This document shows positions 32,488 through 42,220 of a stretch of 52,165 nucleotides of DNA, in pieces. The stretch comes from Bacteroidales bacterium (GTDB taxonomy: Bacteria; Bacteroidota; Bacteroidia; Bacteroidales; UBA932). The notes beneath the pieces are model-generated. The model was not told where the DNA came from, did not search any database, and saw only the letters and a list, made by a program, of their open reading frames with translations. Both the position numbers and the translations under genes were made by a program. Location: NCBI GenBank assembly GCA_017471025.1, contig JAFUWX010000035.1, forward strand, positions 1 through 52,165. Reading direction: 5' to 3'. The stretch's first letter is position 1; each line of letters opens with the position of its first letter.

Positions 32488-33435
32488 CTAATCCAATGAT
32501 TGTTCCGTATTGGAGGCCATATAGGCGACACGGGCGTAATCTTCCGGGTCCAGGGTGGCGAAGAAATGGTTCTCCGGGGCGGAAGGTTGCCCGTCGTGCA
32601 GCACCTCGAAGTGCAGATGCGGGGCGAAGGAGTTGCCCGAGATGCCGATTTCGGCGATTTTCTTGCCCCGTGACACCCGCTGGCCCTTGGACACGGTGAT
32701 GTCCGCCAGGTGGCCGTACCGGGTCACATAGCCGTTCCCGTGGTCGATTTCCACCACATTCCCCAGACCCTTGCCCGAATGGGTCACCTCGCTCACCGTA
32801 CCGGCGGCGGCCGCATAGACGGGTTCGCCCTGTCCGCCCACCAGGTCCAGCCCATTATGCTGGACAGGCACCTTGTAGAAGGGGCTCAGGCGCAGCCCGG
32901 TCCCCGCGCCCGTCTGGGCATAGGTCAGGTGGTCCACCGGGACGTGCATGGGCGGGATCTTGCCTTTGCGGGCGGCCATGCTGGCGGATATCGCCAGGAA
33001 ATTGCGCTCCACCGAAGCGGCCGCAGCCCGCAGCTGGCCGGCCTTGACCGCCGTGGCGGCCACGGTATTGCCCTCCGCGGCAGGGTCTTCTCCTGAGAGC
33101 AGGGTCAGACTTCCGGCCGGGTCCAGACGCGGGGCCCGCGTATGGAAGATTTCCCCGTATATCGCATCGTCCCGCTGGGTAAGTCCGGTCACGTTCTCGC
33201 TGACCAGGCGCTGCTTCTCCTGCAATCCTTCCCAGGCCTTCTCGTACTGGCGGTTCTCCCGGAGCAGCTTGCGCTCCGTGTCGGTGCTGACCAGCAGCGC
33301 GATGACCACATAGTACAAGGCCGCCAGCGAGAAACTGGCGATCAGCCACTTGACCACGCGCCACAGCACGCTGCCGACCGACTGTCCGGCCTTGCGGAAG
33401 CTGAAACTTTCTTTGTCGAATTCGTATCGGGTCAT
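32488..33435 (-). CDS. M23 peptidase-like cell-wall protein, second of a pair
   Basis: This 315-residue protein has a cytoplasmic tail, one membrane helix near residues 28-50, a coiled-coil region (about 52-85) and a C-terminal M23/LytM domain. The metal ligands appear intact: His and Asp in QHNGLDL and the HLH of APHLHFEV. It would cleave peptidoglycan cross-links or activate amidases in the periplasm. Its ATG overlaps the preceding M23 gene's stop as ATGA. The two proteins share architecture and are probably a duplicated pair involved in cell-wall remodelling or division. Confidence 0.92.
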   Translation of the reverse strand: MTRYEFDKESFSFRKAGQSVGSVLWRVVKWLIASFSLAALYYVVIALLVSTDTERKLLRENRQYEKAWEGLQEKQRLVSENVTGLTQRDDAIYGEIFHTRAPRLDPAGSLTLLSGEDPAAEGNTVAATAVKAGQLRAAAASVERNFLAISASMAARKGKIPPMHVPVDHLTYAQTGAGTGLRLSPFYKVPVQHNGLDLVGGQGEPVYAAAAGTVSEVTHSGKGLGNVVEIDHGNGYVTRYGHLADITVSKGQRVSRGKKIAEIGISGNSFAPHLHFEVLHDGQPSAPENHFFATLDPEDYARVAYMASNTEQSLD

Positions 33436-34442
33436 AGCTTGATGCGCTGGTGGGGTTTGATCATCAGGTTGGAAGATTCGGCGGCCGCCTTCTGCGTCAT
33501 CTGCCGGTATTCCTCCATGCTCATCGTCAGGTCCATGTAATTGACGGGATTGACGAAATTGTTGCGGTAGAACACCTCATAGTGCAGGTGCGGGCCTGAG
33601 GTCCGGCCGGAATTGCCGGTCTCGCCGATGCATTCGCCCCGCTTGATTTTCATGCCTTCGGTCACATAGATGCTCTTCATGTGGGCATAGCGGGTCTTGT
33701 AGCCGAAGCCATGGTCGATGATGACGGAATTGCCGTAGCCGAAGAGCTCGAAACGGACCGTCTCCACGACGCCGTCGCCGGTGGCATAGACCGAATTGCC
33801 CGGCTTGCAGGCGAAGTCCATGCCGGTGTGGAGTTTCATGCTGCCGTTCAGGGGGTCGCTCCGGTAGCCGAAGGGGCTGGACAGGCGATAGGTCGAAGGG
33901 TCCGTCATCAGCGGCGGGATGGCCGGGATGCAGGAGGCCATGTCCCCGGCGCGGCGCGACAGGGCGGCCACGTCGTCGAAGGAACGGCTCTGGACATAAG
34001 CCTTTTTCATGAGGGCGTCCAGGCGCATCTCCGTACGCAGGAGCAGGGCGCTGGCCCCTTGCTGCTCCAGGGGGGCATAGCGGTTGATGCCGCCGAAGCC
34101 GGCATTCCGGACTTCGGGGCCTATCTCGTTCATACCGAATATGTTGCGGTAAATCTCATTGTCGCGCAGCTCCAGGCCTTCGAGGGTGGCGTCGCAGCGG
34201 TCCAGCTGGCGGTTCAGCATCTCCATGCGGGAAATCCACTCGGCGTTGCGCTTGCGCAGGATCGTGGTCTTGGGCAGTTCCCAGCCGAGCACGGAGGTAA
34301 AGAGCCACAGATACACGAGGAAAAGTCCGGCGCTCAGCAGGACGGAAAGGCCGATTTTCAGAAAACGGGAACGCAGCGGCACCTGCTCCATTTCATAGAG
34401 CAGGGTCTCGGGATTGAGCCTGTATTTCTTAAAATCAGCCAT
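33432..34442 (-). CDS. M23 peptidase-like cell-wall protein, first of a pair
   Basis: This 336-residue protein starts MADFKKYRLNPETLLYEME, typical of Bacteroidetes M23 membrane proteins. It has a membrane helix near 27-50, a coiled coil and a C-terminal M23 domain with ligands in LHTGMDFA and the HLH of GPHLHYEV. It lies in the inner membrane with the peptidase in the periplasm. I chose the ATG at 34442; the longer frame to 34508 passes through the promoter region. A minus-strand TTACTTTG (34497-34504) about 55 bases upstream could be its -7 box. It leads an operon with the second M23 gene, the MerR-like gene and nif3. Confidence 0.92.
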   Translation of the reverse strand: MADFKKYRLNPETLLYEMEQVPLRSRFLKIGLSVLLSAGLFLVYLWLFTSVLGWELPKTTILRKRNAEWISRMEMLNRQLDRCDATLEGLELRDNEIYRNIFGMNEIGPEVRNAGFGGINRYAPLEQQGASALLLRTEMRLDALMKKAYVQSRSFDDVAALSRRAGDMASCIPAIPPLMTDPSTYRLSSPFGYRSDPLNGSMKLHTGMDFACKPGNSVYATGDGVVETVRFELFGYGNSVIIDHGFGYKTRYAHMKSIYVTEGMKIKRGECIGETGNSGRTSGPHLHYEVFYRNNFVNPVNYMDLTMSMEEYRQMTQKAAAESSNLMIKPHQRIKL

Positions 34443-34496
34443 CGCAGTGCGGGCCGCCAGGGTCCGGCAGCGTGCCGGGCGATGAAGGCCGTCATA

Positions 34497-34504
34497 CAAA
34501 GTAA
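34497..34504 (-). promoter_or_regulatory. -7-like box of the M23 operon
   Basis: Minus-strand TTACTTTG differs from TAnnTTTG at one position; TTG occurs about 20 bp upstream. It lies in the 81-base gap 34443-34523. Confidence 0.4.
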
Positions 34505-34523
34505 ACAAAAAATATGCAAATTG

Positions 34524-35174
34524 TCAAGAAAGGATGACCAAAGCCAGCGAGGGATGCGAGAAGGTCAAGGTAACGACGGGGGCGTCGGCGCGGTTGAGCG
34601 TCGCCTTCCACCAATTGTCGAAGACCACCCCGTCCGTCGGCCAGACCAGCCCCTGGGACTGGATCCTGAGGCTGTTGTCCGGACTCAGCAGGGAGAAACT
34701 CCGGTCCTCCCCGACCGCCAGGGTGCAGGTATCCGTAACGGCGAAGGCCGTGGTATAATCGCTCACCATGTCCAGGCTGGGCGCCGACAGGCCGGTCAGG
34801 CCGTATTGCCGGGCGTATTCCATCAGCAGGGAAAGGTTGCCGACCGTATGGTCCTCCCGTTTTCCGGTGGCCCCAAGGATATGGATTTCAGAGACTTCCG
34901 GGCCGTGGGCACGCAGGTGGCGGAGGGCCTTGCTGAGGTCGTTGGTGTCCTGCTCCGCCTCCGGGTGGAGGATATCGGCATACCGGCGCCGCAGCGCCGC
35001 GGGAAGGGAATCCATATCGCCGACGACGGCATCCGGACGGCGGCCGGGAACGGCCCGGGCCCAGCGGCGCAACGCCCCGTCGCAGACCACGACGAAGTCC
35101 GCGCTATCCAGCAGATAGCGGGGATAGGGCTTGCGGGGGAAGTCCCCGTCGGCGAGGATGACGGCGCTGGCCAT
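34524..35174 (-). CDS. Thiamine diphosphokinase
   Basis: This 216-residue enzyme makes thiamine diphosphate from thiamine and ATP. Signature motifs are VVVCDGALRRW, AVVGDMDSLP, the Q-D-x-N-D-L-S-K motif (EQDTNDLSKAL), and GATGKREDHTVGNLSLL. A C-terminal beta-sandwich carries the thiamine-binding end (SQGLVWPTDG). It starts at the TAATG overlap with the upstream LptF/G-Fmt fusion, so it is translationally coupled to it. Confidence 0.93.
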   Translation of the reverse strand: MASAVILADGDFPRKPYPRYLLDSADFVVVCDGALRRWARAVPGRRPDAVVGDMDSLPAALRRRYADILHPEAEQDTNDLSKALRHLRAHGPEVSEIHILGATGKREDHTVGNLSLLMEYARQYGLTGLSAPSLDMVSDYTTAFAVTDTCTLAVGEDRSFSLLSPDNSLRIQSQGLVWPTDGVVFDNWWKATLNRADAPVVTLTFSHPSLALVILS

Positions 35175-37612
35175 TATGCACCACGGACGGCTGCGATGAC
35201 GGCAGCGGAGGTACCGGCGTCGGCCTTGTATTGCTCCGGATCCCGGAACCCGGCCAGAAAAGCCTTGACATCCATGCGTTTCTTGCCGGAAAGCTGCAGG
35301 TCGGTCAGGCGCAGGGCACCGTCGGCCGTGCAGATGGCGAAGCAGGACTTGCCGTCGGAAATGACGCTTCCGGGCGTGCCGTGCAGGGTCATATCCTTCT
35401 CCGTCTGGAACACCTTCAAAGGCGTCACGCTGCCGTCCGGGCCGACGAGGCCGGTCCAGGCGGCCGGATACGGGCTCAGGCCGCGGATGAGGTTATACAC
35501 CTGGACCGTCGGGGCGTTCCAGTCGATGTGGCAGAGTTCCTTGCTCAGCTTCGGTGCCGGTTTCAGCACCTCGGAGCCCTGGATGAAACTGCGCTGGACG
35601 CGGGTCTCGACGCTCTTTTCGATGAGACCCTGGACCGTCGTGAGCACCAGTTCGGAACCGAGCGGCATCAGGCGGTCGTGCAGGTCGCCGGCCGTATCGG
35701 TCTCCTCGATACGGCACTCCTGGCGAAGGATGATCTTGCCGGTATCGATCTCTTTGTCAATCAAGAAGGTCGTCACGCCGGTCATGCGTTCGCCGTTGAT
35801 GAGCGCCCAGTTGATCGGCGCGGCACCCCGGTACTGCGGCAGCAGGGCCGCATGGAGGTTGAACGTGCCCAGGGGCGGCATGGCCCAGACCTCTTCCGGC
35901 AGCATCCGGAAGGCGACCACGACGAAGAGGTCCGCCTTGAAGGCCGCCAGCTGCTGGAGGAATTCCGGATCCTTGAGCTTAAGCGGCTGCAGGACAGGGA
36001 TATCATGCGCCACAGCAAACTTCTTGACAGCGCTCTCGCTGAGCTGCTGCCCGCGTCCGACGGGCTTGTCGGCCACGGTCACGACGCCGACCACTTTGTA
36101 TTTGGCGGAAATGAGGGCCTCCAGCGGCGCGACGGCAAACTCCGGAGTCCCGAAATAGACGATTCTGGTTTTCTTGAACATTCCGATGATGAAGGATTTG
36201 GCCTTGCGCCACCAGGCGGCAAAGCTTTCTGCGTGGAAAATGGCCGAGTCATGGACCGCCTTCCAGGTCAGGTACAGGCCGGCGGGCAACAAGACGCCCG
36301 TCGAGATGAATACCCCGTTGAAGGCGCTGGCAGCGCCGTCACGGGCCAGTTTGACGCCCGTGATATCCACGACCCAGTAAATGACAAAGAAGAGGGCGGC
36401 GATGATGGCCGAAGCCCCGAGGCCGGTACGACGGTTGACGAAAGCGCCGAGCGGCGCCCCGATGAGGAACATCACCAGACAGGCCAGGGCACCCGCGAAC
36501 TTCTTGTAAATCATGACGTCCGTACGGCGCAGGGTCCAGTTGTACTGCTCCACGTCCGCCCCCGCATTCTGCAGGGAAGCGACCTTCTGGCGGGCCTGGG
36601 AACGGGCGGCTTCGTAGGCGCGGCGTTCCTCGGAGCGGTTGCGCCAATGGCCGAAGTCTTCGAGCGGCATCGGCGCGAAATCGCGGTGGAAAGAGGTATC
36701 CAGCTGGTTGTTGAAGCGGAAACCCTTGTCCGCCCGGAAGGATTCGAGCTGCTTGGCGACGACGGAGTCCTTGTGGGTGTCCAGCGAGTCCTTGTCATGG
36801 GTCAGCTGGCTCAGCCGGCGGGAATTGACCTGGTCGCCGTATTTGGCGTCGGAGGTCTTTTCGAAGGCATAGCCCTTCAGGGGGATAATCATTTCCTCGA
36901 CACTGAACTCCAGGCGCTGGAGGTTCAGCACCGTGTCCTTGTAGTTCATCTTGTTGTCCTCCTGGTAGCTGATGCCATGGTACATCGTAAAGGTCAGGTA
37001 GTCCTTGTTCTTGGACATCGACATCATCGCGGAGTCCGCGAGGGTCTCCGCCGTGCTGCCTTTCCCGCCTGTATGGTCATAGACCTGTACCCCGTACATC
37101 ATGCCCGTCTTCTTGTTGCGGTCGTCGATCCGGAGGGTATATCCTTCGATGCCGTCGTAGAAGGTGCCGACCGGGATGTTGATTTCCTGGTTGGTCTTCA
37201 GGATGTCTTCGCGCAGGGTGTAAATCTTGTTGTAGGCCACCGGGACGAGGTTGTTGGCGACGAAGAAGGCGCCGACGCTGATCAGGAAAAAGGACACGAG
37301 CGTCAGCGGAAGCAGGACCCGGGCCAGGGAGATGCCTGCCGATTTCATGGCGATCAGCTCGCTGTTCTCGGACAGCTGGCCGATGGTCATCACGCCCGCC
37401 AGCAGGGTGGCCAGCGGGATGGACAGGGGCAGCATCGTGGCGCCGCCCCACATCATGAATTCCAGGATGACGGAAACGGACAGGCCTTTGCCGACCAGCT
37501 CATCGATATACACCCACAGGAACTGCATCATCAGGATGAACACGACGATGACCAGGATCGCGAGGAACGGTCCTACGTAGGCTTTGATGAGGTACTGGTC
37601 GAGCTTTTTCAT
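35174..37612 (-). CDS. In-frame fusion: LptF/LptG-type permease and methionyl-tRNA formyltransferase
   Basis: This single 812-residue frame joins two complete-looking proteins. Residues 1-477 are an LptF/LptG (YjgP/YjgQ) permease of the lipopolysaccharide export ABC transporter: N-terminal helices (YLIKAYVGPFLAILVIVVFI), the GVMTIGQLSENSELIAMKSAG coupling region, a periplasmic domain, then three C-terminal helices. Residues 478-812 are methionyl-tRNA formyltransferase starting MFKKTRIVYFGTPEFA, with the folate/catalytic region NLHAALLPQYRGAAPINW (Asn and His of the catalytic triad) and the Asp in DKEIDTGKI. No stop codon separates them; an ATG at 36181 could also start free Fmt. The fusion would place Fmt on the cytoplasmic side of the inner membrane. 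A lost stop codon by assembly error must be considered. Both partners are otherwise essential, separate genes. Confidence 0.9.
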   Translation of the reverse strand: MKKLDQYLIKAYVGPFLAILVIVVFILMMQFLWVYIDELVGKGLSVSVILEFMMWGGATMLPLSIPLATLLAGVMTIGQLSENSELIAMKSAGISLARVLLPLTLVSFFLISVGAFFVANNLVPVAYNKIYTLREDILKTNQEINIPVGTFYDGIEGYTLRIDDRNKKTGMMYGVQVYDHTGGKGSTAETLADSAMMSMSKNKDYLTFTMYHGISYQEDNKMNYKDTVLNLQRLEFSVEEMIIPLKGYAFEKTSDAKYGDQVNSRRLSQLTHDKDSLDTHKDSVVAKQLESFRADKGFRFNNQLDTSFHRDFAPMPLEDFGHWRNRSEERRAYEAARSQARQKVASLQNAGADVEQYNWTLRRTDVMIYKKFAGALACLVMFLIGAPLGAFVNRRTGLGASAIIAALFFVIYWVVDITGVKLARDGAASAFNGVFISTGVLLPAGLYLTWKAVHDSAIFHAESFAAWWRKAKSFIIGMFKKTRIVYFGTPEFAVAPLEALISAKYKVVGVVTVADKPVGRGQQLSESAVKKFAVAHDIPVLQPLKLKDPEFLQQLAAFKADLFVVVAFRMLPEEVWAMPPLGTFNLHAALLPQYRGAAPINWALINGERMTGVTTFLIDKEIDTGKIILRQECRIEETDTAGDLHDRLMPLGSELVLTTVQGLIEKSVETRVQRSFIQGSEVLKPAPKLSKELCHIDWNAPTVQVYNLIRGLSPYPAAWTGLVGPDGSVTPLKVFQTEKDMTLHGTPGSVISDGKSCFAICTADGALRLTDLQLSGKKRMDVKAFLAGFRDPEQYKADAGTSAAVIAAVRGA

Positions 37613-37618
37613 GGACTG

Positions 37619-40234
37619 CTAGGCCGTAGCCAATTCGACGAGTTTATCGAGGGCGTCATTCAGTCCGGCCAGGTTCTTGCCACCTGCCGTGGCGAGACCG
37701 GGCTGGCCGCCGCCGCCTCCCTGGATGCATTTCGCTGCCTCCCGGATGTCCTTACCGGCATGCTTGCCGGCGGCTACCAGGTCGTCGGAATACATCAGGA
37801 CGAGGTTCGGTTTGCCCTCATGGGCGAAGGCTCCTGCAAAAACAAAGCCTGAAACTTCTTTCTGGAGACGAAGGGCCGCTTCACGCACCAGCGCCGGGTC
37901 GGCGTCCATCGTGAATTTCGACACCTTCACCCCGCCCACCTGCTCGGCGTGTTCAACCACGGCCTTGGCAAACTGGGCGGCCTTTTCCTTGGCCATGGCC
38001 TCGAATTCTTTCTTGTAGGTCCCGTTCTCTTCGATCATCTTCTGGATCGCACCGGTGAGGTCGGGCACGTTGTTGAAGAAGGCGCGGGCCGTCTTCACCG
38101 TTTCGATCACGCCGGCGACGAGGGCTTCCGCCGCTTCACCGGTCACCGCCTCGATACGGCGTACACCGGCGGCCACAGCCCCTTCGGAGACGATCTTGAA
38201 GTATCCGATCTGGCCGGTGGCATCGGCATGGGTACCGCCGCAAAGCTCGACGGAACTGCCGAATTTCACGACGCGCACCTTGTCGCCATATTTCTCGCCG
38301 AAGAGGGCGATGGCGCCCATGGCGTTGGCTTCCTCCATGGTGGCATCCCGCTTCTCTTCGCGGGCGAAGTTGCTGCGGATCAATTGGTTGACCCGTTTTT
38401 CCGTCGCCGCGAGCTCCTCGTCCGTCATCTTGGCGAAATGCGAGAAGTCGAAGCGGAAATAGTCCGGGCCGACGAAGGAACCCTTCTGCTCCACATGGGT
38501 GCCGAGCACTTCGCGCAGGGCCTGGTCCAGCAAGTGGGTGGCGGTATGGTTGTTGGTGATTTTCAGCCGGCGCTCCGCATCGACGCAGAGGGTGAAGGCC
38601 ACGTTCGGATTCTCCGGCAGGCGTTCGGCCAGATGGATCGTCAGGTTGTTCTCCTTGACCGTGTTCAGGATGGCGATGCGCTCCCCGCTTTCGGAGAGGA
38701 CATAGCCGCTGTCGCCTACCTGACCGCCCATTTCGGCGTAGAAAGGCGTGCGGTCGAAGACCAGCTGGTAGAGCACTTTGTTCTTCTGCTTGACAGTACG
38801 CTGCTTCAGCAGGCGGGCGCCTTCAACTTTCTGTGTATCATAGCCTTCGAAAGCTACTTCCTCGCCCGGGATGAATTCCGCCCAGTCGCCGAATTCGTTG
38901 GCGGTGGCGTTGCGGGCGCGCTCCTTCTGCTTGGCCATTTCGGCGTTGAAGCCGTCCATGTCGATGGTATAGCCGTTCTCGGTGGCGATCAGTTCGGTCA
39001 GATCGACCGGGAAACCGTAGGTGTCGTACAGGACGAAGGCATCGGCTCCGGCGATGGTCTTGGTCTCACGGCTCTTGGCCATGTAGTCGTCCATCATGCG
39101 GATACCGCGGTCCAGCGTACGTAGGAAGGCGAGTTCTTCTTCCTTGATGACGCTTTCGATGAGCGCCTGCTGGGCTTTCAGCTCGGGATAGGCCTCGCCC
39201 ATGTCGTCCACCAGCTGGGGAACCAGGCGGCAGAGGAAAGGCTCGGCAAAGCCGAGGAAGGTATAGCCATAGCGGACGGCCCGGCGCAGGATGCGGCGGA
39301 TGACATAGCCGGCCTTGACGTTGGAAGGCAGCTGGCCGTCGGCGATGGAGAAAGCGATGGCCCGGATATGGTCGGCGACCACGCGCATGGCGACCTCGGT
39401 CTTGGGCGACTCGTGGTAGGCGTGGCCGGAGAGCTGCTCGATCTTGTGGATCATGCCGCTGAAGACATCGCTGTCGTAGTTGCTGGTCTTGCCCTGCAGG
39501 ACCATGCACAGACGCTCGAAGCCCATACCGGTATCGATGTTCTTGGCCGGCAGGTTCTCCAGGTGGCCGTCGGCCTTGCGGTTGTACTGCATGAACACGA
39601 GGTTCCAAATCTCGATGACCTCGTCGTTGTCGGTATTGACCAGGCTGGCGCCGGGCACCTGGGTACGCTCCTCGGCGCTGCGCAGGTCGATGTGGATCTC
39701 GCTACAGGGGCCGCAGGGGCCGGTGTCGCCCATTTCCCAGAAATTGTCATGCTTGTTGCCCAGCAGGACATGGTCGGCGCTCATGTGCTTGAGCCAGGCG
39801 GCCTTGGCCTCTTCGTCGAGGCTCGTACCGTCCTCTTCGCTACCTTCGAACACGGTGGCATACAGGAGGGACTTGTCGATGCCATAGACCTCCGTGAGGA
39901 GCTCCCAGGCCCAGTCGATGGCCTCGGTCTTGAAATAGTCCCCGAAGCTCCAGTTGCCGAGCATTTCGAACATCGTATGGTGACGGCCGTCGTGGCCCAC
40001 GGCTTCGAGGTCATTGTGTTTGCCGCTTACGCGCAGGCACTTCTGGCTGTCGGTGGCCCGGTTGAACTTGGGGGCCGTATTGCCCAGGAAGATATCCTTG
40101 AACTGGTTCATACCGGCATTGGTAAACATCAGGGTCGGGTCATTCTTGATGACCATAGGGGCAGACGGAACGATGGTGTGCCCCTTGCTGGCGAAGAAGT
40201 CCAAGTACTTCTGTCTGATTTCTTTAGCTGTCAT
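37619..40234 (-). CDS. alaS: Alanyl-tRNA synthetase
   Basis: This 871-residue class II synthetase has the catalytic core ([44 protein letters not shown]), the tRNA-recognition domain and the editing domain with zinc ligands HTATH and CGGTH. A C-terminal coiled coil and DHHA1 domain end [16 protein letters not shown] chose the ATG at 40234 ([10 protein letters not shown]), the normal start of the family; the frame continues upstream to 40321 without homology. The promoter is at 40319-40349. The LptF/G-Fmt fusion begins six bases after its stop codon. Confidence 0.97.
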   Translation of the reverse strand: MTAKEIRQKYLDFFASKGHTIVPSAPMVIKNDPTLMFTNAGMNQFKDIFLGNTAPKFNRATDSQKCLRVSGKHNDLEAVGHDGRHHTMFEMLGNWSFGDYFKTEAIDWAWELLTEVYGIDKSLLYATVFEGSEEDGTSLDEEAKAAWLKHMSADHVLLGNKHDNFWEMGDTGPCGPCSEIHIDLRSAEERTQVPGASLVNTDNDEVIEIWNLVFMQYNRKADGHLENLPAKNIDTGMGFERLCMVLQGKTSNYDSDVFSGMIHKIEQLSGHAYHESPKTEVAMRVVADHIRAIAFSIADGQLPSNVKAGYVIRRILRRAVRYGYTFLGFAEPFLCRLVPQLVDDMGEAYPELKAQQALIESVIKEEELAFLRTLDRGIRMMDDYMAKSRETKTIAGADAFVLYDTYGFPVDLTELIATENGYTIDMDGFNAEMAKQKERARNATANEFGDWAEFIPGEEVAFEGYDTQKVEGARLLKQRTVKQKNKVLYQLVFDRTPFYAEMGGQVGDSGYVLSESGERIAILNTVKENNLTIHLAERLPENPNVAFTLCVDAERRLKITNNHTATHLLDQALREVLGTHVEQKGSFVGPDYFRFDFSHFAKMTDEELAATEKRVNQLIRSNFAREEKRDATMEEANAMGAIALFGEKYGDKVRVVKFGSSVELCGGTHADATGQIGYFKIVSEGAVAAGVRRIEAVTGEAAEALVAGVIETVKTARAFFNNVPDLTGAIQKMIEENGTYKKEFEAMAKEKAAQFAKAVVEHAEQVGGVKVSKFTMDADPALVREAALRLQKEVSGFVFAGAFAHEGKPNLVLMYSDDLVAAGKHAGKDIREAAKCIQGGGGGQPGLATAGGKNLAGLNDALDKLVELATA

Positions 40235-40318
40235 ATAATGGTTTCTTGTTTTCCTCATTTTTTCCGGGACCGGCCGGCGGCCGTCGATGCGGCCTGCGGG
40301 CATGTCACCAAAATCCTG

Positions 40319-40349
40319 CAAATGTACGCATCTTTGCGGGAATTTCCAA
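40319..40349 (-). promoter_or_regulatory. alaS promoter
   Basis: Minus strand: TTG (40347-40349), 20 bp, TACATTTG (40319-40326). The leader to the ATG at 40234 is about 80 bases; I see no T-box or other riboswitch in it. Confidence 0.65.
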
Positions 40350-40378
40350 TATTTTGGCCTGGGGACCCGACAGGAAAC

Positions 40379-40408
40379 GGGGATGGCCCCGACATTCGGA
40401 CCATCCCC
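40379..40408. terminator. Terminator-like hairpin between alaS and the receiver gene
   Basis: GGGGATGG (40379-40386) pairs with CCATCCCC (40401-40408), with a second small stem inside. It lies about 40 bases past the stop codon of the minus-strand receiver gene. No clear T-run follows, so efficiency is uncertain. Confidence 0.45.
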
Positions 40409-40450
40409 TTCCCTTTACGCGCACCGCGATGTTACAAAATTGAAATTCGG

Positions 40451-40870
40451 CTACTTGCGCTCACACTCGATCAATTGGAACTGCGTAGCCACGGTATTGA
40501 CGAGCTTTTCCAGGATAATCGGCTTGGAGATAAAATCATTGGCGCCGAGTTCATAGCTGCGGACGATGTCCTCGTTGCTGCCCAGGGCGGACAGCACGAC
40601 GATGCGGATGTCGCTCAGCTCTTCACGCTCGCGTACCCGGGTAATCACCTCGAAGCCGTCCATCAGCGGCATCATCAGGTCGAGCAGGATCAGGTCCGGC
40701 TTCTCCGAGAGGATCTCCCGCATCGCCTCCAAACCGTTGGCGGCCGTACGGACCCGGAAATTGAACATGGACAGCATCTTCTGGACAAGGATGAGATTGA
40801 GCGGGACGTCGTCCACGATGAGTATATTGTAACGCGATAAATCTTCTGTAGTAAACTTATTCATGCTCAT
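40451..40870 (-). CDS. Stand-alone receiver-domain protein
   Basis: This 139-residue protein is a CheY-like receiver without an output domain: acidic pocket Asp20-Asp21, phospho-acceptor Asp64 (LLDLMMPLMDG), the switch Ser/Thr in VVLSALGS and the conserved Lys in FISKP. The start may be 40870 or the ATG at 40864 (MNKFTTED). It lies 3 bases downstream of a membrane AraC regulator and is the last gene of the leftward fimbrial-regulator operon. No histidine kinase is encoded nearby, so its phospho-donor is unknown; it may signal by protein binding. Confidence 0.9.
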   Translation of the reverse strand: MSMNKFTTEDLSRYNILIVDDVPLNLILVQKMLSMFNFRVRTAANGLEAMREILSEKPDLILLDLMMPLMDGFEVITRVREREELSDIRIVVLSALGSNEDIVRSYELGANDFISKPIILEKLVNTVATQFQLIECERK

Positions 40871-40873
40871 GGG

Positions 40874-42220
40874 CTAACGGGATTCCTTGTCTTCGTGACC
40901 GGCCAGCCAGACTTTCGGTGTCACGCCGGCGACCTTTTTGAAAATCATATTGAACGACGATGCGCTGACAAATCCGCAGGCCTGGGCGATCTCGGACTGC
41001 TTGGCATGGCGGTGATTGAGGATATATTGCTCCGCATAATCTACGCGAAGGATATTCAGCAGTTCCGGGAACCCCACGTTGTAGGTATTGTTGACCATTT
41101 TGGAGATATAGGTCTTGTTCGTATGGAGCTTGTCGGCGACGTCGGACAGGGACAGTCCGGGCTGCAGGAACAGCCTTTCGTTCAGCATCACGTTCTGGAA
41201 GCGGGACAGCAGGCTGTCGTCGTCCCAGGAATTCGCCACGGCCGTGAAGAGGTTGCCGGCCAGGGTGCTGTCTTCCTCCTTGGCCTGGGGCAGATCGACC
41301 GCCTTCAGATTCCGGCCAATCCGCTCATGGATACGGTTAAGCGCTTCATCCTCAGCATCTTCCAGCAAATCGCCGATCATCGCTTCAACCACCTCGGCCT
41401 TGGTCGTCTCGTCGTAGTTGTACCGCATTACACGGTCCATCGCCTCGCGGGTGACATAATCCCGGGCGCTGAACAAGGCCGTGAAGCAGAAGATAAACAA
41501 GAGCGCCAGGAACAAGGCGGCGAAAAGCAGGGAAATCCAGGGGTATGCCTGCAAAAGTTTCCAAGGGAACACAATCTTGACAAGCAGCAGGAGGACAAAC
41601 ACCATCGTCAGCAGGGACAGCAGTTCGATGATCCAGAGAGATTGTCCTTCCTTGAGGAATCCCGGCAGATGCCGGACGCTGAACTTATCCTTCCTGCGCT
41701 TGACCACGCAATAGACAAACAGATACAGGGCACCGCCTATCAGGATGACACGATAGGTCACGAAGGCCCACCAGAAATAGGCGGCAAGCGGACTTCCGCG
41801 GTGGCTTTCCACGACGGGATACCCCTCCTCATACAAGCGTTCCATGAAAGCGGCGATTTCCTCCAAGCCTATGGTAGAAGACAGGAGGAAAGTGCCCGAG
41901 AACAAGGCGATGGGGATGATCAGCCAAATGAAGGCCTTGGGCGCGAAGTCCGCTCGGTACCGCACCTTACGCAGGTACATCAGCAGCACGGCGGGCACAC
42001 AGGGGGATGCGAACTGCGAAAGAATGGTGATCCGGGACCGCGTCAGGAAAGAAATCTGAGGCGTTGAATAGGCCGCATCCGTCGCGAGGGCTACGGCCAG
42101 GCAGAACAAGAGCGCTTCCAGCACCCCAAGCGTGGTTGTTCTGGATGCGGTCATGGCGAAGACCAACATCCAGAACAAACAGGCGGCAGCCGGGAGGAAT
42201 AGCAAGAAGGTCAACAGCAT
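40874..42220 (-). CDS. Polytopic membrane AraC-family regulator
   Basis: This 448-residue protein has about seven hydrophobic helices in residues 1-245 (LLTFLLFLPAAACLFWMLVF ... LFAALFLALLFIFCFTALF). A cytoplasmic linker and a C-terminal AraC HTH follow: LSLSDVADKLHTNKTYISKMV and SEIAQACGFVSASSFNMIFKK. Such membrane AraC proteins sense through their helices and bind DNA from the membrane. Its ATG overlaps the stop codon of the upstream fimbrillin-like gene (TGATG), and the receiver gene follows 3 bases later. The divergent fimbrial promoter 1.4 kb away, with ~30-bp-spaced repeats, is its most natural target; that is inference. Confidence 0.88.
   Translation of the reverse strand: MLLTFLLFLPAAACLFWMLVFAMTASRTTTLGVLEALLFCLAVALATDAAYSTPQISFLTRSRITILSQFASPCVPAVLLMYLRKVRYRADFAPKAFIWLIIPIALFSGTFLLSSTIGLEEIAAFMERLYEEGYPVVESHRGSPLAAYFWWAFVTYRVILIGGALYLFVYCVVKRRKDKFSVRHLPGFLKEGQSLWIIELLSLLTMVFVLLLLVKIVFPWKLLQAYPWISLLFAALFLALLFIFCFTALFSARDYVTREAMDRVMRYNYDETTKAEVVEAMIGDLLEDAEDEALNRIHERIGRNLKAVDLPQAKEEDSTLAGNLFTAVANSWDDDSLLSRFQNVMLNERLFLQPGLSLSDVADKLHTNKTYISKMVNNTYNVGFPELLNILRVDYAEQYILNHRHAKQSEIAQACGFVSASSFNMIFKKVAGVTPKVWLAGHEDKESR

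Noticed and set aside
35231-37852. 873-codon plus-strand frame opposite the LptF/G-Fmt gene
   Set aside because: It is antisense to two clear genes, shows the His/Gly/Asp-rich composition typical of GC-rich shadow frames and matches no family.
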